Positions 1-9,482 are shown, counted from the stretch's first letter. The stretch: DNA of 64,000 nt from Clostridium sp. AN503 (GCF_040719375.1 NZ_JBFDTP010000002.1:1798001-1862000); one strand, 5' to 3'. Made by a program: numbers and translations. Notes: generated by a model from the letters alone, not told the origin.

Positions 1-74
1 CCCTAAATTACGGATTCTCTTTTATTTGCTCCCTGGAAGGCCTATTTTCAAATTTTTTGCTCCTGCAGGTAAAC

Positions 75-122
75 AAAAAAGGCCCCAAGATACTTTGAAT
101 TGTATCTTGGAACCTCTTTTTT
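75..122 (-). terminator. Rho-independent terminator after tsf
   Basis: A stem pairs CCAAGATAC (84-92) with GTATCTTGG (102-110), extended by GG/CC outside, and is flanked by an A-run on one side and a T-run on the other. Read on the minus strand it lies about 90 nt past the tsf stop and ends in a T-run, so it closes the rpsB-tsf transcript. It could work in both directions. Confidence 0.85.
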
Positions 123-207
123 ATGAATAACTATCCTTTTTTACCTCTTTTTTATGCCCATCTTTACGGACAATAGGGCGATTTTGGTACGGACGTCAAC
201 ACTAAAA

Positions 208-1140
208 TTACATTCCCATCTGCTTTGCAACTTCAGCAGCGAAATCCTCACTCTTCTTCTCGATACCCTCACCGGTCTCGAAACGCAGGAACTTCTTCAC
301 CTTGATATTGGCGCCGTTCTCTTTTGCAACCTGGGCAACGTACTGGCCTACGGACTGCTTGCCATCCTCAGCTTTTACATATACCTGGTCTAAGAGGCAG
401 ATCTCTTTCAGCTCTTTGTTGATACGGCCTTTTACCATGCCGCTGATGATATTGTCGTTGGCATCCGGCTTCTCATTCTTAGCTGCAACAGTCAGGATCT
501 CGGTCTCTTTTGCGATATAGTCAGCGTCAACCTCGTCTCTGCTGGTGAACTGCGGCTTCAAAGCTCGAGCCTGCATTGCCACGTTCTTTGCCATCTCTTT
601 GATCGCATCGTTCACAACATCAGTCTCAACGTCGATCAGAACGCCGATCTTGCCGCCGCCATGGATATAGGAAGCTACAAAACCATTCTCCTCAGTGATC
701 TGCTCAAATCTGCGGATGTTCATGTTCTCACCAATGATGGAGATCTGAGAGGACAGAGCCTCTTTTACGGTCAGGGACGGATCCTTTTCCCACTTCTCAG
801 CGAAGAATGCATCCATATCTGCTGCGGTTGTCTTAAGAGCCTGGGCTGCAACATCTGCTGCGTAGGTCTGGAACTTCTCGTTCTTTGCAACGAAATCAGT
901 CTCAGCGTTTACTTCTACAACAACTGCCTTTTTATGATCATCGGTCAAAGCGGTAACTACAATACCTTCTGCTGCGATACGGCCAGCCTTCTTAGCTGCG
1001 CCTGCAAGGCCTTTCTCTCTCAGGAAATCAACTGCCTTGTCCATATCACCGTCGGTAGCTGCAAGAGCCTTCTTGCAATCCATCATGCCTGCTCCGGTTA
1101 TTTCTCTTAACTCTTTTACCATTGCTGCGGTTACTGCCAT
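208..1140 (-). CDS. tsf: Translation elongation factor Ts
   Basis: EF-Ts is the guanine nucleotide exchange factor that regenerates EF-Tu-GTP in the cytosol. The 310-residue product starts MAVTAAMVKELREI and carries the family signature TGAGMMDCKKAL in the N-terminal UBA-like domain, followed by the two-lobed core (TDFVAKNEKF region). I chose ATG at 1140 because GGAGG lies 8 nt upstream; the longer reading frame begins with an ATG inside that ribosome binding site. It follows rpsB, the standard bacterial rpsB-tsf order, with a hairpin between them. Length and motifs are normal. Confidence 0.97.
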   Translation of the reverse strand: MAVTAAMVKELREITGAGMMDCKKALAATDGDMDKAVDFLREKGLAGAAKKAGRIAAEGIVVTALTDDHKKAVVVEVNAETDFVAKNEKFQTYAADVAAQALKTTAADMDAFFAEKWEKDPSLTVKEALSSQISIIGENMNIRRFEQITEENGFVASYIHGGGKIGVLIDVETDVVNDAIKEMAKNVAMQARALKPQFTSRDEVDADYIAKETEILTVAAKNEKPDANDNIISGMVKGRINKELKEICLLDQVYVKAEDGKQSVGQYVAQVAKENGANIKVKKFLRFETGEGIEKKSEDFAAEVAKQMGM

Positions 1141-1181
1141 TTTTGTTTCCTCCATTTGTTTTATTCGTTTGATTGTGCTGA

Positions 1182-1221
1182 ATATAAAAGTGCTTCAACC
1201 TGCGGCTGCAGGTCGAAGCAC
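1182..1221 (-). terminator. Hairpin with T-tract between rpsB and tsf
   Basis: On the minus strand the arms GTGCTTCGACCTGC and GCAGGTTGAAGCAC (1190-1221) form a 14-bp stem with one mismatch, followed by TTTTATAT. This looks like a partial terminator or attenuator that would lower tsf relative to rpsB. Intergenic terminators at this position are known in other bacteria; its effect here is inferred. Confidence 0.7.
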
Positions 1222-1234
1222 CTGTTTACTCTGA

Positions 1235-1975
1235 TTAAGCCTCTACAGCTTCCTCTGCCGCTTCAAAAGCCTCAGTGAAATCTGCTTCTGCCTCACCCTG
1301 GTTTGCCTCGATTACTGCATCTGCCATCTTAGCCACGATTAATTTAACGGCTCTGATTGCATCGTCGTTACCCGGGATTACATAATCCAGTTCTTCCGGA
1401 TCACAGTTAGTATCTGCGATACCGATCAGCGGAATACCCAGAGTATGAGCTTCCTGTACACAGATCCTCTCCTTCTTCGGGTCTACGATGAAGATTGCGT
1501 CCGGCAGTCTCTTCATCTCTTTGATACCGCCCAAGTTTCTCTCCAGCTTATCCCATTCTTTCTTCAGCTCGATAACTTCCTTCTTCGGCAGTACATCGAA
1601 GGTACCGTCCTCAGACATGGTCTCGATCGCTTTCAGTCTTGCGATACGGCTCTGGATGGTCTTGAAGTTGGTCAGCATGCCGCCCAGCCATCTCTCGTTT
1701 ACATAGTACATACCGCAGCGCTCTGCCTCGGTCTTGATCGCATCCTGCGCCTGCTTCTTGGTACCAACGAAAAGGATGGTGCCGCCGTTAGCTGCGATGT
1801 CGGATACTGCGTTGTACGCATTATCTACCATGCCTACAGACTTCTGTAAGTCAATGATGTAGATACCGTTTCTCTCGGTGTAGATGTACGGAGCCATCTT
1901 CGGGTTCCATCTTCTTGTCTGATGTCCGAAATGAACACCTGCTTCCAAAAGCTGTTTCATTGAAATAACGCTCAT
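1235..1975 (-). CDS. rpsB: 30S ribosomal protein S2
   Basis: S2 is a structural protein of the small ribosomal subunit. The 246-residue product begins MSVISMKQLLEAGVHFGHQ and contains RWNPKMAPYIYTERNGIYIIDLQKS-type sequence typical of S2, with an acidic Glu/Ala-rich tail (residues about 225-246). The start at 1975 has GGAGG 8 nt upstream; an earlier in-frame ATG overlaps that site and is rejected. It is first in the rpsB-tsf operon. Confidence 0.97.
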   Translation of the reverse strand: MSVISMKQLLEAGVHFGHQTRRWNPKMAPYIYTERNGIYIIDLQKSVGMVDNAYNAVSDIAANGGTILFVGTKKQAQDAIKTEAERCGMYYVNERWLGGMLTNFKTIQSRIARLKAIETMSEDGTFDVLPKKEVIELKKEWDKLERNLGGIKEMKRLPDAIFIVDPKKERICVQEAHTLGIPLIGIADTNCDPEELDYVIPGNDDAIRAVKLIVAKMADAVIEANQGEAEADFTEAFEAAEEAVEA

Positions 1976-2086
1976 GTTATTTACCTCCATTTGGTTTTTC
2001 TTCCGCCTGCCTCTTTTGCTTCTTCAGGGACCTGCTTGCAGGCACCTCCGTCAGAATCAGCAGACGTGTTTTTTGTCAGCCTTATT

Positions 2087-2115
2087 ATACTACCATATCT
2101 ACCATGGTTTGACAA
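2087..2115 (-). promoter_or_regulatory. Sigma-A promoter of rpsB-tsf
   Basis: On the minus strand TTGTCA (2110-2115) is followed after 17 nt by TAGTAT (2087-2092), which overlaps a TATAAT 3 nt further on. This gives an untranslated leader of roughly 100 nt before rpsB. The rest of the 1976-2303 gap holds this leader and the two hairpins listed separately. Confidence 0.6.
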
Positions 2116-2143
2116 GGGTTTTTTTATAAAATGGCGGAAACCT

Positions 2144-2177
2144 GCGGATTCTGGATGAACAGATATCCAGAATCCGC
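2144..2177. other. Perfect 13-bp hairpin between codY and rpsB
   Basis: GCGGATTCTGGAT (2144-2156) and ATCCAGAATCCGC (2165-2177) are perfectly complementary with an 8-nt loop. No T-run follows on either strand, so it is not a clear terminator. It lies between the codY terminator and the rpsB promoter. Confidence 0.5.
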
Positions 2178-2190
2178 CTGAAAGTCCCGT

Positions 2191-2228
2191 AAAATAATAC
2201 GGGAGCCGCGCATCTGCATGGCTCCCGT
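2191..2228 (-). terminator. Terminator after codY
   Basis: ACGGGAGCC and GGCTCCCGT (2199-2207 and 2220-2228) form a 9-bp stem, followed on the minus strand by ATTATTTT. It lies about 75 nt after the codY stop. Confidence 0.75.
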
Positions 2229-2303
2229 CTATATATTCTGTCCGTTTTATATGCCCTTATTCCAAATTGCGTCTGCATGCTTGAACATATCTGTATACTA
2301 AGG

Positions 2304-3080
2304 TTACTTCGTCGCCTTAATATTCTTCAGTTCCTCAAACACCACATCGTTTAAGACCTTGATATAAGTCCCTTTCATGCCTGAGGACCGGGATTCGATC
2401 ACACCCGCGCTCTCGAACTTGCGCAGTGCATTGACGATCACGGATCTGGTGATCCCCACCCGGTCTGCAATCTTGCTGGCTACCAGGATTCCCTCGTTGC
2501 CGTCCAGCTCCTCAAAAATATGGGTGATGGCTTCCAGCTCTGAGAAGGACAGGGTGCTGATCGCTGACTTTACGATCTGTACCTTTCTGGTCTCCTCCGC
2601 GTTCTCCTCGTTGACGGAACGCATCATCTCAAGCCCTACTACAGTTGTCCCGTATTCGCTCAGGATGATATCATCAATATCGTACTGTGCGTCGCTCTTG
2701 TAGATGAACAGGGTACCCAGGCGCTCTCCTGCAATATCGATCGGAGTGATGATAGCCTGATACTTCTTTACGTTCTCTTCTGCAAAACCGAGCGTAGCCA
2801 GGTTCACGTTCTCCTTGGTGGAGAGGATGCTCAAAAGCCGTTCATTGAGCATGCGGTCCACATAACCGCCCACCTGATCCTCGATCAGCTCCTCGATCTC
2901 ATCCACGCCCGGACATAAGCCTACGCCCAGCACCTTTCCCTTCTTACTGATGACCAGAATATTGGAAAAGAGGATCTCGCTCAATACTTTACAGATATCA
3001 TTGAAGACTACTTTGTGCGAATTGTTATTATGCAATAATTTGTTGATTTTTCTCGTTTTATCAAGAAGCTGTACACTCAT
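2304..3080 (-). CDS. codY: GTP- and branched-chain-amino-acid-sensing repressor CodY
   Basis: CodY is the global nutrient-status repressor of low-GC Firmicutes; it binds GTP and Ile/Leu/Val and represses starvation genes. The 258-residue length is standard. The N-terminal GAF-like domain (about 1-155) starts with LLDKTRKINKLL and the C-terminal winged helix-turn-helix (about 200-255) contains ASKIADRVGITRSVIVNALRK, the conserved recognition-helix region. GAGGAGG precedes the start. It is last in a comM-dprA-topA-codY minus-strand series but has its own promoter. A loose match to the CodY box overlaps the topA-codY gap near 3168-3186, so autoregulation is possible but weakly supported. Confidence 0.97.
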   Translation of the reverse strand: MSVQLLDKTRKINKLLHNNNSHKVVFNDICKVLSEILFSNILVISKKGKVLGVGLCPGVDEIEELIEDQVGGYVDRMLNERLLSILSTKENVNLATLGFAEENVKKYQAIITPIDIAGERLGTLFIYKSDAQYDIDDIILSEYGTTVVGLEMMRSVNEENAEETRKVQIVKSAISTLSFSELEAITHIFEELDGNEGILVASKIADRVGITRSVIVNALRKFESAGVIESRSSGMKGTYIKVLNDVVFEELKNIKATK

Positions 3081-3138
3081 TTCAAAAAACCTCCTCGATT
3101 ATTTGATATTCAACGCCGAAATTTATCATGCTTATTAA

Positions 3139-3167
3139 ATTTTAGCACGATTACCCAATAATAACAA
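3139..3167 (-). promoter_or_regulatory. codY promoter
   Basis: TTGTTA (3162-3167) and TAAAAT (3139-3144) on the minus strand are separated by 17 nt, about 60 nt before the codY start, in the AT-rich topA-codY gap. Confidence 0.5.
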
Positions 3168-3205
3168 TAGTTTTTCGAAATTTTTTGACTTTTTTAATTA
3201 TTCTA

Positions 3206-5284
3206 CTATTTTGATTTTAAATTCATACTATAACCGCACTGCTCGTCAGCACATAACAGTTTATTGCCTTTTTCGACCATATAGCTTCCGCACTTGGGGC
3301 ATTTCTCCGTGGACGGTTTCTGCCAGGACATGAAATCGCATTCCGGGTTATCCTCGCAGCCGTAATAGCGTCTGCCTTTTTTTGTCTTTTTGATGACCAC
3401 ATCCTTGCCGCATTTGGGGCAGGGAACGCCGATCTTTTCCAGGTACGGCTTAGTATTCTTGCACTCGGGAAAGCCCGGACATGCCAGGAACTTGCCGTGA
3501 GGTCCATACTTGATCACCATGTTACGGCCGCACACATCACAGATCACGTCCGTCACCTCATCCGCGATCTTCACGGACTCCAGCGTCTTTTCCGCGGTCT
3601 TGACCGCCTCGTCTAAATCCGGGTAGAAGTTCTCCACGATGGTCTTCCATTTGACGGTTCCGTCCGCTACCTTATCTAACAGAAGCTCCATATTGGCTGT
3701 AAAGCTCATGTCCACAATACTCGGAAAGCACTGCTTCATGATCCCGTTGACAGCTTCTCCCAGCTCGGTGACGTAAAGGTTCTTGTTCTCCTTGGTCACA
3801 TAGCGCCTTGCCAGGATCGTAGTGATCGTAGGTGCATAGGTACTGGGGCGTCCGATCCCCTGCTCCTCCAGCGCTTTTACCAGGGATGCCTCCGTGTAAT
3901 GTGCCGGCGGCTGGGTGAAATGCTGGCTGGGGTTCAATTCAGACAGCTTCAGCACGTCGCCTGTTTCCAGTTTCCCAATCAGGTTGTTGTTCTCCTCCTT
4001 GTCATCCTCCTGGACATAGACAGACATGAAACCGTCAAATACAAGCTTGGAGGCCGCCAGTGTAAAGATATATTCCCCGGCCCCAACCTTCACCGATGTG
4101 GTCTCATAGAGGGCGGGCTGCATCCTGCTTGCTGCAAACCGCTTCCAGATCAGCTGATATAAACGGAACAGATCCCGCTGCAGGGAATCCTTGACCTTTG
4201 TGGGGGTCAGGGTAATATCCGTGGGGCGGATCGCCTCGTGTGCATCCTGGATCTTGGCCGTGCTCTTTTTGGACTGCTCGGACTTCAGCACATAGTTCTC
4301 ACCATAGGCCGAACCGATATACTGGCGCGCTGCCAGATCTGCTTCTTCCGCAATACGGGTGGAATCCGTACGCAGATAAGTGATCAGGCCGATGGTCCCG
4401 TGTCCCTTGACATCCACGCCCTCATAAAGCTGCTGGGCAAGGCGCATGGTCTTCTGGGTGGAAAAGTTTAAGACCTTGGACGCCTCCTGCTGCAACGTAC
4501 TGGTGGTAAACGGGATCGGCGGCTTCTTGCTGCGCTCGCCCGTCTTCACCTCGCTGACGGTAAATTCCTGCCCTTCCAGCTCTTTTAGGATCACGTCCAG
4601 CTCTTCTTTTTTATGAATGGCGATCTTTTCGTTCCTGCTGCCGTAGAATTTCGCTTTCAAAGGCTTTTTGCTGCCCTTCTGGAGCAGTGAGGCCTCCAGG
4701 TTCCAGTATTCCTCCGGGATAAATGCGCTGATCTCATCTTCGCGGTCACAGATCATACGCAGCGCCACGGACTGTACCCGGCCTGCACTTAAGCCCCGTT
4801 TCACCTTTCCCCACAGCAGGGGGCTGATACTGTAACCCACCATGCGGTCCAGGATCCTTCTGGTCTGCTGGGCGTCCACCAGACTCATATCAATCTCCCG
4901 CGGACTTTTAAGAGAAGTCTTCACCGCGTTCTTGGTAATCTCATTGAAGCTGATGCGGTAAACCTTTTTATCTTTCGACTCATCCAGCTTGAGGGCCTTC
5001 ATTAAATGCCAGGAGATCGCCTCTCCCTCCCGGTCCGGGTCCGTTGCCAGATAGATCTTGTCTGCTTTTTTCACTTCCTTGCGAAGCTTCGCCAGGATAT
5101 CCCCCTTGCCGCGGATGGTGATGTACTTCGGCTCATAATCATGCTCCACATCGATCCCCAGGCTGCTTTTGGGCAGATCACGGACATGTCCGTTGGATGC
5201 ATCCACCTCATAGCTGGAGCCGAGGAATTTGCGGATGGTTTTTACTTTTGCAGGTGACTCCACGATAACTAAACTGTTCGCCAT
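3206..5284 (-). CDS. topA: DNA topoisomerase I (type IA)
   Basis: It relaxes negative supercoils through a transient tyrosine-DNA link. The 692-residue product has the N-terminal Toprim domain (VIVESPAKVKTI near residue 5; acidic DPDREGE near 80), the catalytic Tyr at about residue 303 in the ITYLRTDSTR motif, and three C-terminal four-cysteine zinc fingers starting CDVCG, CPKCG and CPKCG (about 575-690). AGGAG sits before the ATG. dprA lies 16 nt upstream and codY follows, the common Firmicute dprA-topA-codY order. Confidence 0.97.
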   Translation of the reverse strand: MANSLVIVESPAKVKTIRKFLGSSYEVDASNGHVRDLPKSSLGIDVEHDYEPKYITIRGKGDILAKLRKEVKKADKIYLATDPDREGEAISWHLMKALKLDESKDKKVYRISFNEITKNAVKTSLKSPREIDMSLVDAQQTRRILDRMVGYSISPLLWGKVKRGLSAGRVQSVALRMICDREDEISAFIPEEYWNLEASLLQKGSKKPLKAKFYGSRNEKIAIHKKEELDVILKELEGQEFTVSEVKTGERSKKPPIPFTTSTLQQEASKVLNFSTQKTMRLAQQLYEGVDVKGHGTIGLITYLRTDSTRIAEEADLAARQYIGSAYGENYVLKSEQSKKSTAKIQDAHEAIRPTDITLTPTKVKDSLQRDLFRLYQLIWKRFAASRMQPALYETTSVKVGAGEYIFTLAASKLVFDGFMSVYVQEDDKEENNNLIGKLETGDVLKLSELNPSQHFTQPPAHYTEASLVKALEEQGIGRPSTYAPTITTILARRYVTKENKNLYVTELGEAVNGIMKQCFPSIVDMSFTANMELLLDKVADGTVKWKTIVENFYPDLDEAVKTAEKTLESVKIADEVTDVICDVCGRNMVIKYGPHGKFLACPGFPECKNTKPYLEKIGVPCPKCGKDVVIKKTKKGRRYYGCEDNPECDFMSWQKPSTEKCPKCGSYMVEKGNKLLCADEQCGYSMNLKSK

Positions 5285-5299
5285 AACTACTCCTATATG

Positions 5300-6394
5300 T
5301 CAAAGTTTTTTTCCGTAATAGTGATTTGCCGACCGGAACACATATCCCCCCAGCTCCAGTTCCAGCAAGATCCCCATACATTCGCTGACCCCAATGCCGG
5401 TTTCGGAAATTATTTCCTCTAAATGTTTCGGTTTGAAATCCAAGCAACTATACACCATTTTTTCTTTATTTGCAAGTCCATTTATATTTTTTTCATGAAC
5501 ATATAACTCTTTTTTGCACTTTATACCTATATAATCCAGAATATCGTTGGGCGAAATTGCCATATGCGCCCCCTGTTCGATCAGGCGGTTGCATCCCCTG
5601 CTCAGATGATCTGTGATGCGTCCCGGGACTGCAAATACCTCACGCCCCTGTTCCAGGGCAAGCTCCGCAGTGATGAGGGAACCGCTTTTTTCTTTGGCCT
5701 CCACCACCAGCACCGCATCAGACAATCCGCTGATGATCCGGTTCCGCATGGGAAAATACATCGGCCTGGGATTCGTATCCAAAGGGAATTCTGAGAGCAC
5801 GCCGCCTCGCACGATCATTGCCTCATAAAGGCCGTAATTGGCAGAAGGGTAACAGATGTTCACCCCGCAGCCTAAAACGCCGCAGGTGCCGCCTCCTGCC
5901 TTCAGAGCGCCTCTATGGGCCGCCCCGTCAATGCCCAGCGCCAGGCCGCTGATGATCTGGACTCCTTCCGACGCCAGAGCGCGTGCAAATTCACAGGCAA
6001 GCTGTTCTCCATAGGCGGAACACCCTCTTGCCCCCACCACTGCTACCGATGGCCTGGAGCCTTCCGGAAGATTCCCACGCACATAAATACCCATTGGATA
6101 ATCATAGATCTCCTTCAGCTTTAGCGGATAATCTTCATCTAAAGGCGTCAGGAAGCGGATGCCTTTTTCCGGAAGCTTCGTAAGGCTCTCCATGCAAAAC
6201 GGAAACTGTGACTTCCAGCCCAGAATTTCCTCAATCTGCCTTTGGTTTAAAATATCACATGACTTTAACCGGCTTTCTTCTATATTAAAGAATACTGATT
6301 CAAAGGAGCCGAAATATGCTCCCAGCTTTCTTATAGAAACTGCTCCCAACGACGGAATCTGGCACAGCCAGTACAAATATTCCCTCTCACCCAT
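5300..6394 (-). CDS. dprA: DNA-processing protein DprA (Smf)
   Basis: DprA protects incoming single-stranded DNA and loads RecA during natural transformation; it is also kept in many non-transforming species. The 364 residues hold a SAM-like N-terminal helical region, the Rossmann-like core with GLALGIDGAAHRGAL (about residue 150) and SGSLITAELALEQGR, and a C-terminal winged helix (about 300-360). The ribosome binding site lies in the last codons of comM, 3 nt upstream, so the two are probably translationally coupled. Confidence 0.94.
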   Translation of the reverse strand: MGEREYLYWLCQIPSLGAVSIRKLGAYFGSFESVFFNIEESRLKSCDILNQRQIEEILGWKSQFPFCMESLTKLPEKGIRFLTPLDEDYPLKLKEIYDYPMGIYVRGNLPEGSRPSVAVVGARGCSAYGEQLACEFARALASEGVQIISGLALGIDGAAHRGALKAGGGTCGVLGCGVNICYPSANYGLYEAMIVRGGVLSEFPLDTNPRPMYFPMRNRIISGLSDAVLVVEAKEKSGSLITAELALEQGREVFAVPGRITDHLSRGCNRLIEQGAHMAISPNDILDYIGIKCKKELYVHEKNINGLANKEKMVYSCLDFKPKHLEEIISETGIGVSECMGILLELELGGYVFRSANHYYGKKL

Positions 6395-6397
6395 ATT

Positions 6398-7945
6398 CTA
6401 TGCTTCCTTTCCCCAATATTTCTCTTCCAGAGAACGGTAACTGACCGCTTCGCTCAAATGTTCCCGTCTGATCCTGTCCTCGCCCGCCAGATCCGCAATC
6501 GTTCTTGCCACCTTGAGGATCTTATGGCACCCTCTGGCACTCATCCGCATCCGCGTAAACACTTCCTGAAAAAACGCTTCGTCCTCCGGCTTCAGCTGGC
6601 AGTATTTACGGATCTCCCGATTCTTCATCCGACTGTTAAAATAGCTCCCTTCATTCTGGCTTCCTTCCTCCTGAAACCGCGCCTGCTGGATCAGCCGCGC
6701 CTGTTCTATACGCCCGCGAATGACAGCGGAGGATTCATTTTCTCCGTCCTGCCGGATATCCTGGTAGGAGATCGGAGCCGCCTCCACACAGATATCAATC
6801 CGGTCCAGCAGCGGGCGCGATATCTTTCCCAGATACCGCCGTACCTGCATATCCGTGCAGGAGCACCGGCTCCTGTCCGGGTAAAAACCGCAGGGGCAGG
6901 GATTGGTAGCCGCTGCCAGCATAAACTGCGCAGGAAAATCGAAACTGCCCCTGGCCCTTGATACTGTGATCTTCTGCTCTTCCAATGGCTGGCGCAGGGT
7001 TTCCAGCGTCCTTTTCTGAAACTCCGACAATTCATCCAGGAACAAAACCCCCGTGGAGGCCAAGGATATCTCCCCAGGCCTGGGTACCCGCCCTCCACCG
7101 GTCAGCGCCTGAATACTGATGGTGTGGTGCGGCGACCGGAACGGGCGTGATGTCAAAAGCGCCCTGCCCTCCGGAAGCATACCGCAGATACTGTATACCT
7201 TGGATACCTCAAGCTGTTCCTCCCTGGAAAGCTCCGGCATGATCGTGGGTATCCTTTGCGCGATCATACTCTTTCCGCTTCCCGGGGGTCCAATGTACAG
7301 GATGTTGTGACGGCCAGCTACAGCCACCTCTGTGGCCCTGCGGATCAGCTTCTGCCCATTTACCTCACTGAAATCCACCATATATTCCGTGTTCTTTTCC
7401 TCCTGTCCATAGAGACGTTCCCGCTGTATGTGTCTTTCATTGTTCAAAAGTCCCACAAGCTCCTTAAGGCTACAAAGCCTCACAATCTCAACCTCCTCCA
7501 CAGCCAGTCCTTCCCTTACATTCTCCTCCGGCAGGAAACATCTTACAATACCGGCTTCCTCCATGGCCATCACCATGGAGAGAACACCTCGTACCGGTTT
7601 CACACTGCCATCCAGACCCAGCTCGCCTAAAAATGCCGAGCCACGCAGAGCCTCCGGCGGAACAATCCCGTGGGCTACCAGCACTGCCACTGCCACAGAC
7701 AGGTCGCAGGCCGTCCCTTCTTTTCTGACATTGGCCGGCGATAAGTTCACCGTCACCTTTTTTGCCGGAAGCCGGAAACCCGAATTCTTTATGGCAGTCC
7801 TGACCCGTTCCTCCGCCTCACGCACCTCTGAAGAAAGGTATCCCACCATATGAAAACCTGGCAGTCCGTCGCTGACGTCCGCCTCTACCTGCACCACGTA
7901 CCCCTCGATACCCTGCAGTCCTCCACTATAAACTTTCCCAAACAC
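6398..7945 (-). CDS. comM: YifB/ComM family Mg-chelatase-like AAA+ ATPase
   Basis: Family members are hexameric helicases that help branch migration during transformation (ComM of Vibrio/Haemophilus). The product has the N-terminal ChlI-like domain starting VFGKVYSGGLQGIEG, Walker A GPPGSGKSMIAQ, Walker B VLFLDELSE, and a four-Cys segment (CPCGFYPDRSRCSC) near the sensor region. I chose GTG at 7945: AGAAAGGAG lies 7 nt upstream and the family normally begins M-F-x-K-V. A longer frame from 7990 is less likely. It is followed by dprA with a 3-nt gap. Confidence 0.92.
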   Translation of the reverse strand: MFGKVYSGGLQGIEGYVVQVEADVSDGLPGFHMVGYLSSEVREAEERVRTAIKNSGFRLPAKKVTVNLSPANVRKEGTACDLSVAVAVLVAHGIVPPEALRGSAFLGELGLDGSVKPVRGVLSMVMAMEEAGIVRCFLPEENVREGLAVEEVEIVRLCSLKELVGLLNNERHIQRERLYGQEEKNTEYMVDFSEVNGQKLIRRATEVAVAGRHNILYIGPPGSGKSMIAQRIPTIMPELSREEQLEVSKVYSICGMLPEGRALLTSRPFRSPHHTISIQALTGGGRVPRPGEISLASTGVLFLDELSEFQKRTLETLRQPLEEQKITVSRARGSFDFPAQFMLAAATNPCPCGFYPDRSRCSCTDMQVRRYLGKISRPLLDRIDICVEAAPISYQDIRQDGENESSAVIRGRIEQARLIQQARFQEEGSQNEGSYFNSRMKNREIRKYCQLKPEDEAFFQEVFTRMRMSARGCHKILKVARTIADLAGEDRIRREHLSEAVSYRSLEEKYWGKEA

Positions 7946-8113
7946 CGCTAACACTCCTTTCTGGAGCACCATAAATCGCTCCCTTTCCACCTATGCTTTC
8001 CTGTGCTGCCTGATCATCTTCTCTGTCTTGGACTCCTGTACGAATGTACGTAAGATGCTTCCTGAACCTTAAAGAGAAAAGATAATGATACTATAACGTT
8101 TATTGATGAAACT

Positions 8114-8144
8114 GGCAAGAGGATTTTCAAAAAATCTTCTTGCC
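8114..8144 (-). terminator. Hairpin after the LURP-one-like gene
   Basis: GGCAAGA-G-GATTTT pairs with AAAATC-T-TCTTGCC around a 3-nt loop, 10 nt past the stop of the gene at 8154. There is no T-tract after it on the minus strand, so its role as a terminator is only probable. The rest of the 7946-8153 gap shows no other structure. Confidence 0.4.
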
Positions 8145-8153
8145 ATATATCCC

Positions 8154-8624
8154 CTAATTCCTTGAACACTTTTCTGCATCGATCGCCAATGTCACCATAA
8201 GTGCATAAATCGCATCCTGCTCTCTGGCAATATCAATGGTATAGGTGTCTGTCATATGGAACAGCTCCTTGCCGATCACCGCGACAACCGCTCCGGATGC
8301 ATCCAGGATCGTGTAATCCCACTCAAAGAAATTGCCGTCTATGCGCCACCCGTTGAAATCGATCACATAGGATGGCTTGAAAAATGTCAGCCTTTTCTCA
8401 ATGCATCCAACCTGGCGTTCTCCCATATACAGTGCAAACCTCGGCAGAAATGTCAGGACCTCCTCTTTCACGGTTGCAATATGTACGCCATGGCTGTCCA
8501 GGATATGAAGCCTGTGGCCCCAGCTCAGCTTACCCTCCACTGTGAATACGGTATTGCCGTATTCATCATAGATATCGTAGCTGTCAAGCCAGGAAAAAAT
8601 ACGCTGTTTAAAAAGTAGTTTCAT
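8154..8624 (-). CDS. LURP-one-related (tubby-like fold) protein
   Basis: The 156-residue product resembles the LURP-one-related / YxjI family (DUF567), which adopts the tubby/phospholipid-scramblase beta-barrel. Visible hallmarks are the N-terminal FKQRIFSWLDSYDIYDEYGN, the central ILDSHGVHIATVKEE and the repeated short beta strands. It has no signal peptide or membrane segment. The role of bacterial members is not established. AGGAGG precedes the ATG. It is monocistronic, between comM and the DUF4130 gene. Confidence 0.75.
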   Translation of the reverse strand: MKLLFKQRIFSWLDSYDIYDEYGNTVFTVEGKLSWGHRLHILDSHGVHIATVKEEVLTFLPRFALYMGERQVGCIEKRLTFFKPSYVIDFNGWRIDGNFFEWDYTILDASGAVVAVIGKELFHMTDTYTIDIAREQDAIYALMVTLAIDAEKCSRN

Positions 8625-8730
8625 CCATACCTCCTGTCGGCTGTCTGTAAAGCCTGCTGTAGATCATTGGGATCATTACATCTATCATATCACAGAAACC
8701 ATATCATAAAGCTAAAGATTTTCTTACCAT

Positions 8731-9482
8731 TTACCGCATCTCTGTCATATATTTCCGGAACCGCAGCGGCAGCATATTCCTCTGGCAGCGCGGATTCTCC
8801 CTCTCCTTGATCGCGATCGTCCTGTGAAACGTCTTCCACAGCTCCTCAAATACCGCTTCATCAGTCTCCTGCTCCAGACGCTCCTGCCACACGGCAGAGT
8901 CCGTCTTCACCATGACCCATCCGCCCCCTGCCTGATGTACCGCAGCTTTTTCCGGTTGCAGTCATAGAGTATCCAGTTCTCCTGCGGCATACGGTCTGCA
9001 AAGTGTGCGGCAAGCAGGACTGTCAAGTCGTTCTTCGGACCTATCCTGCTGAGGAGAATCCCCTCCTTCATCTGGGAAAACCGTGTAAATCCCAGCATAT
9101 GGTCCAACTCTCCCCGGATATGGCGGTTCATGGAAAACACTTCATAAACTGCCGGAAGCTGCAGCATATCAACGACTCCCGGCCCCAGGGCAAAGGCATA
9201 GATCAGGAACCGGTATATCCTGTCACAGCGATATCGGTCCTGGGAAAGGGCCGCCTTGTAAACCACTTCATAAATATCCTCATTCAGCTTGCTGCAGATG
9301 CTCTCTACAACCTTCGCAGCCTTCTGGGGATCCCGCTCCACATCCCGGTATTCGCAGAACAGCTCCCGGTCACATCCGGATGGCTCCAGCCTCACATTGG
9401 CATGTCCGAGGCGGCTCATCCACGCATCATAGATCCCGCACCAGATATCATCCACTTCCTCCCCGCACACGAATACGGTCAT
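8731..9482 (-). pseudogene. DUF4130 (TIGR03915-type) DNA-metabolism protein, frameshifted
   Basis: Two overlapping frames, 8907-9482 (191 aa) and 8731-8913 (60 aa), together give a normal ~250-residue DUF4130 protein. The first holds the N-terminal and middle part (AFALGPGVVDML, ending LRYIRQGADGSW); the second holds the conserved C-terminal tail FHRTIAIKERENPRCQRNML. They differ by -1. Restoring one G to the G5 run at 8924-8928 (minus strand) joins them as QGGGWVMVK. The family is described as a probable DNA-repair or metabolism partner of a linked radical SAM protein, which is the next gene upstream. This may be a real one-base deletion, a sequencing error, or less likely programmed slippage. 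Confidence 0.85.

Noticed and set aside
8907..8935. Programmed -1 frameshift in the DUF4130 gene
   Set aside because: The G5 run is not a full X-XXY-YYZ slippery heptamer with a clear downstream stem, and a very similar G5 defect occurs in an unrelated ABC gene; indel or read error is simpler.
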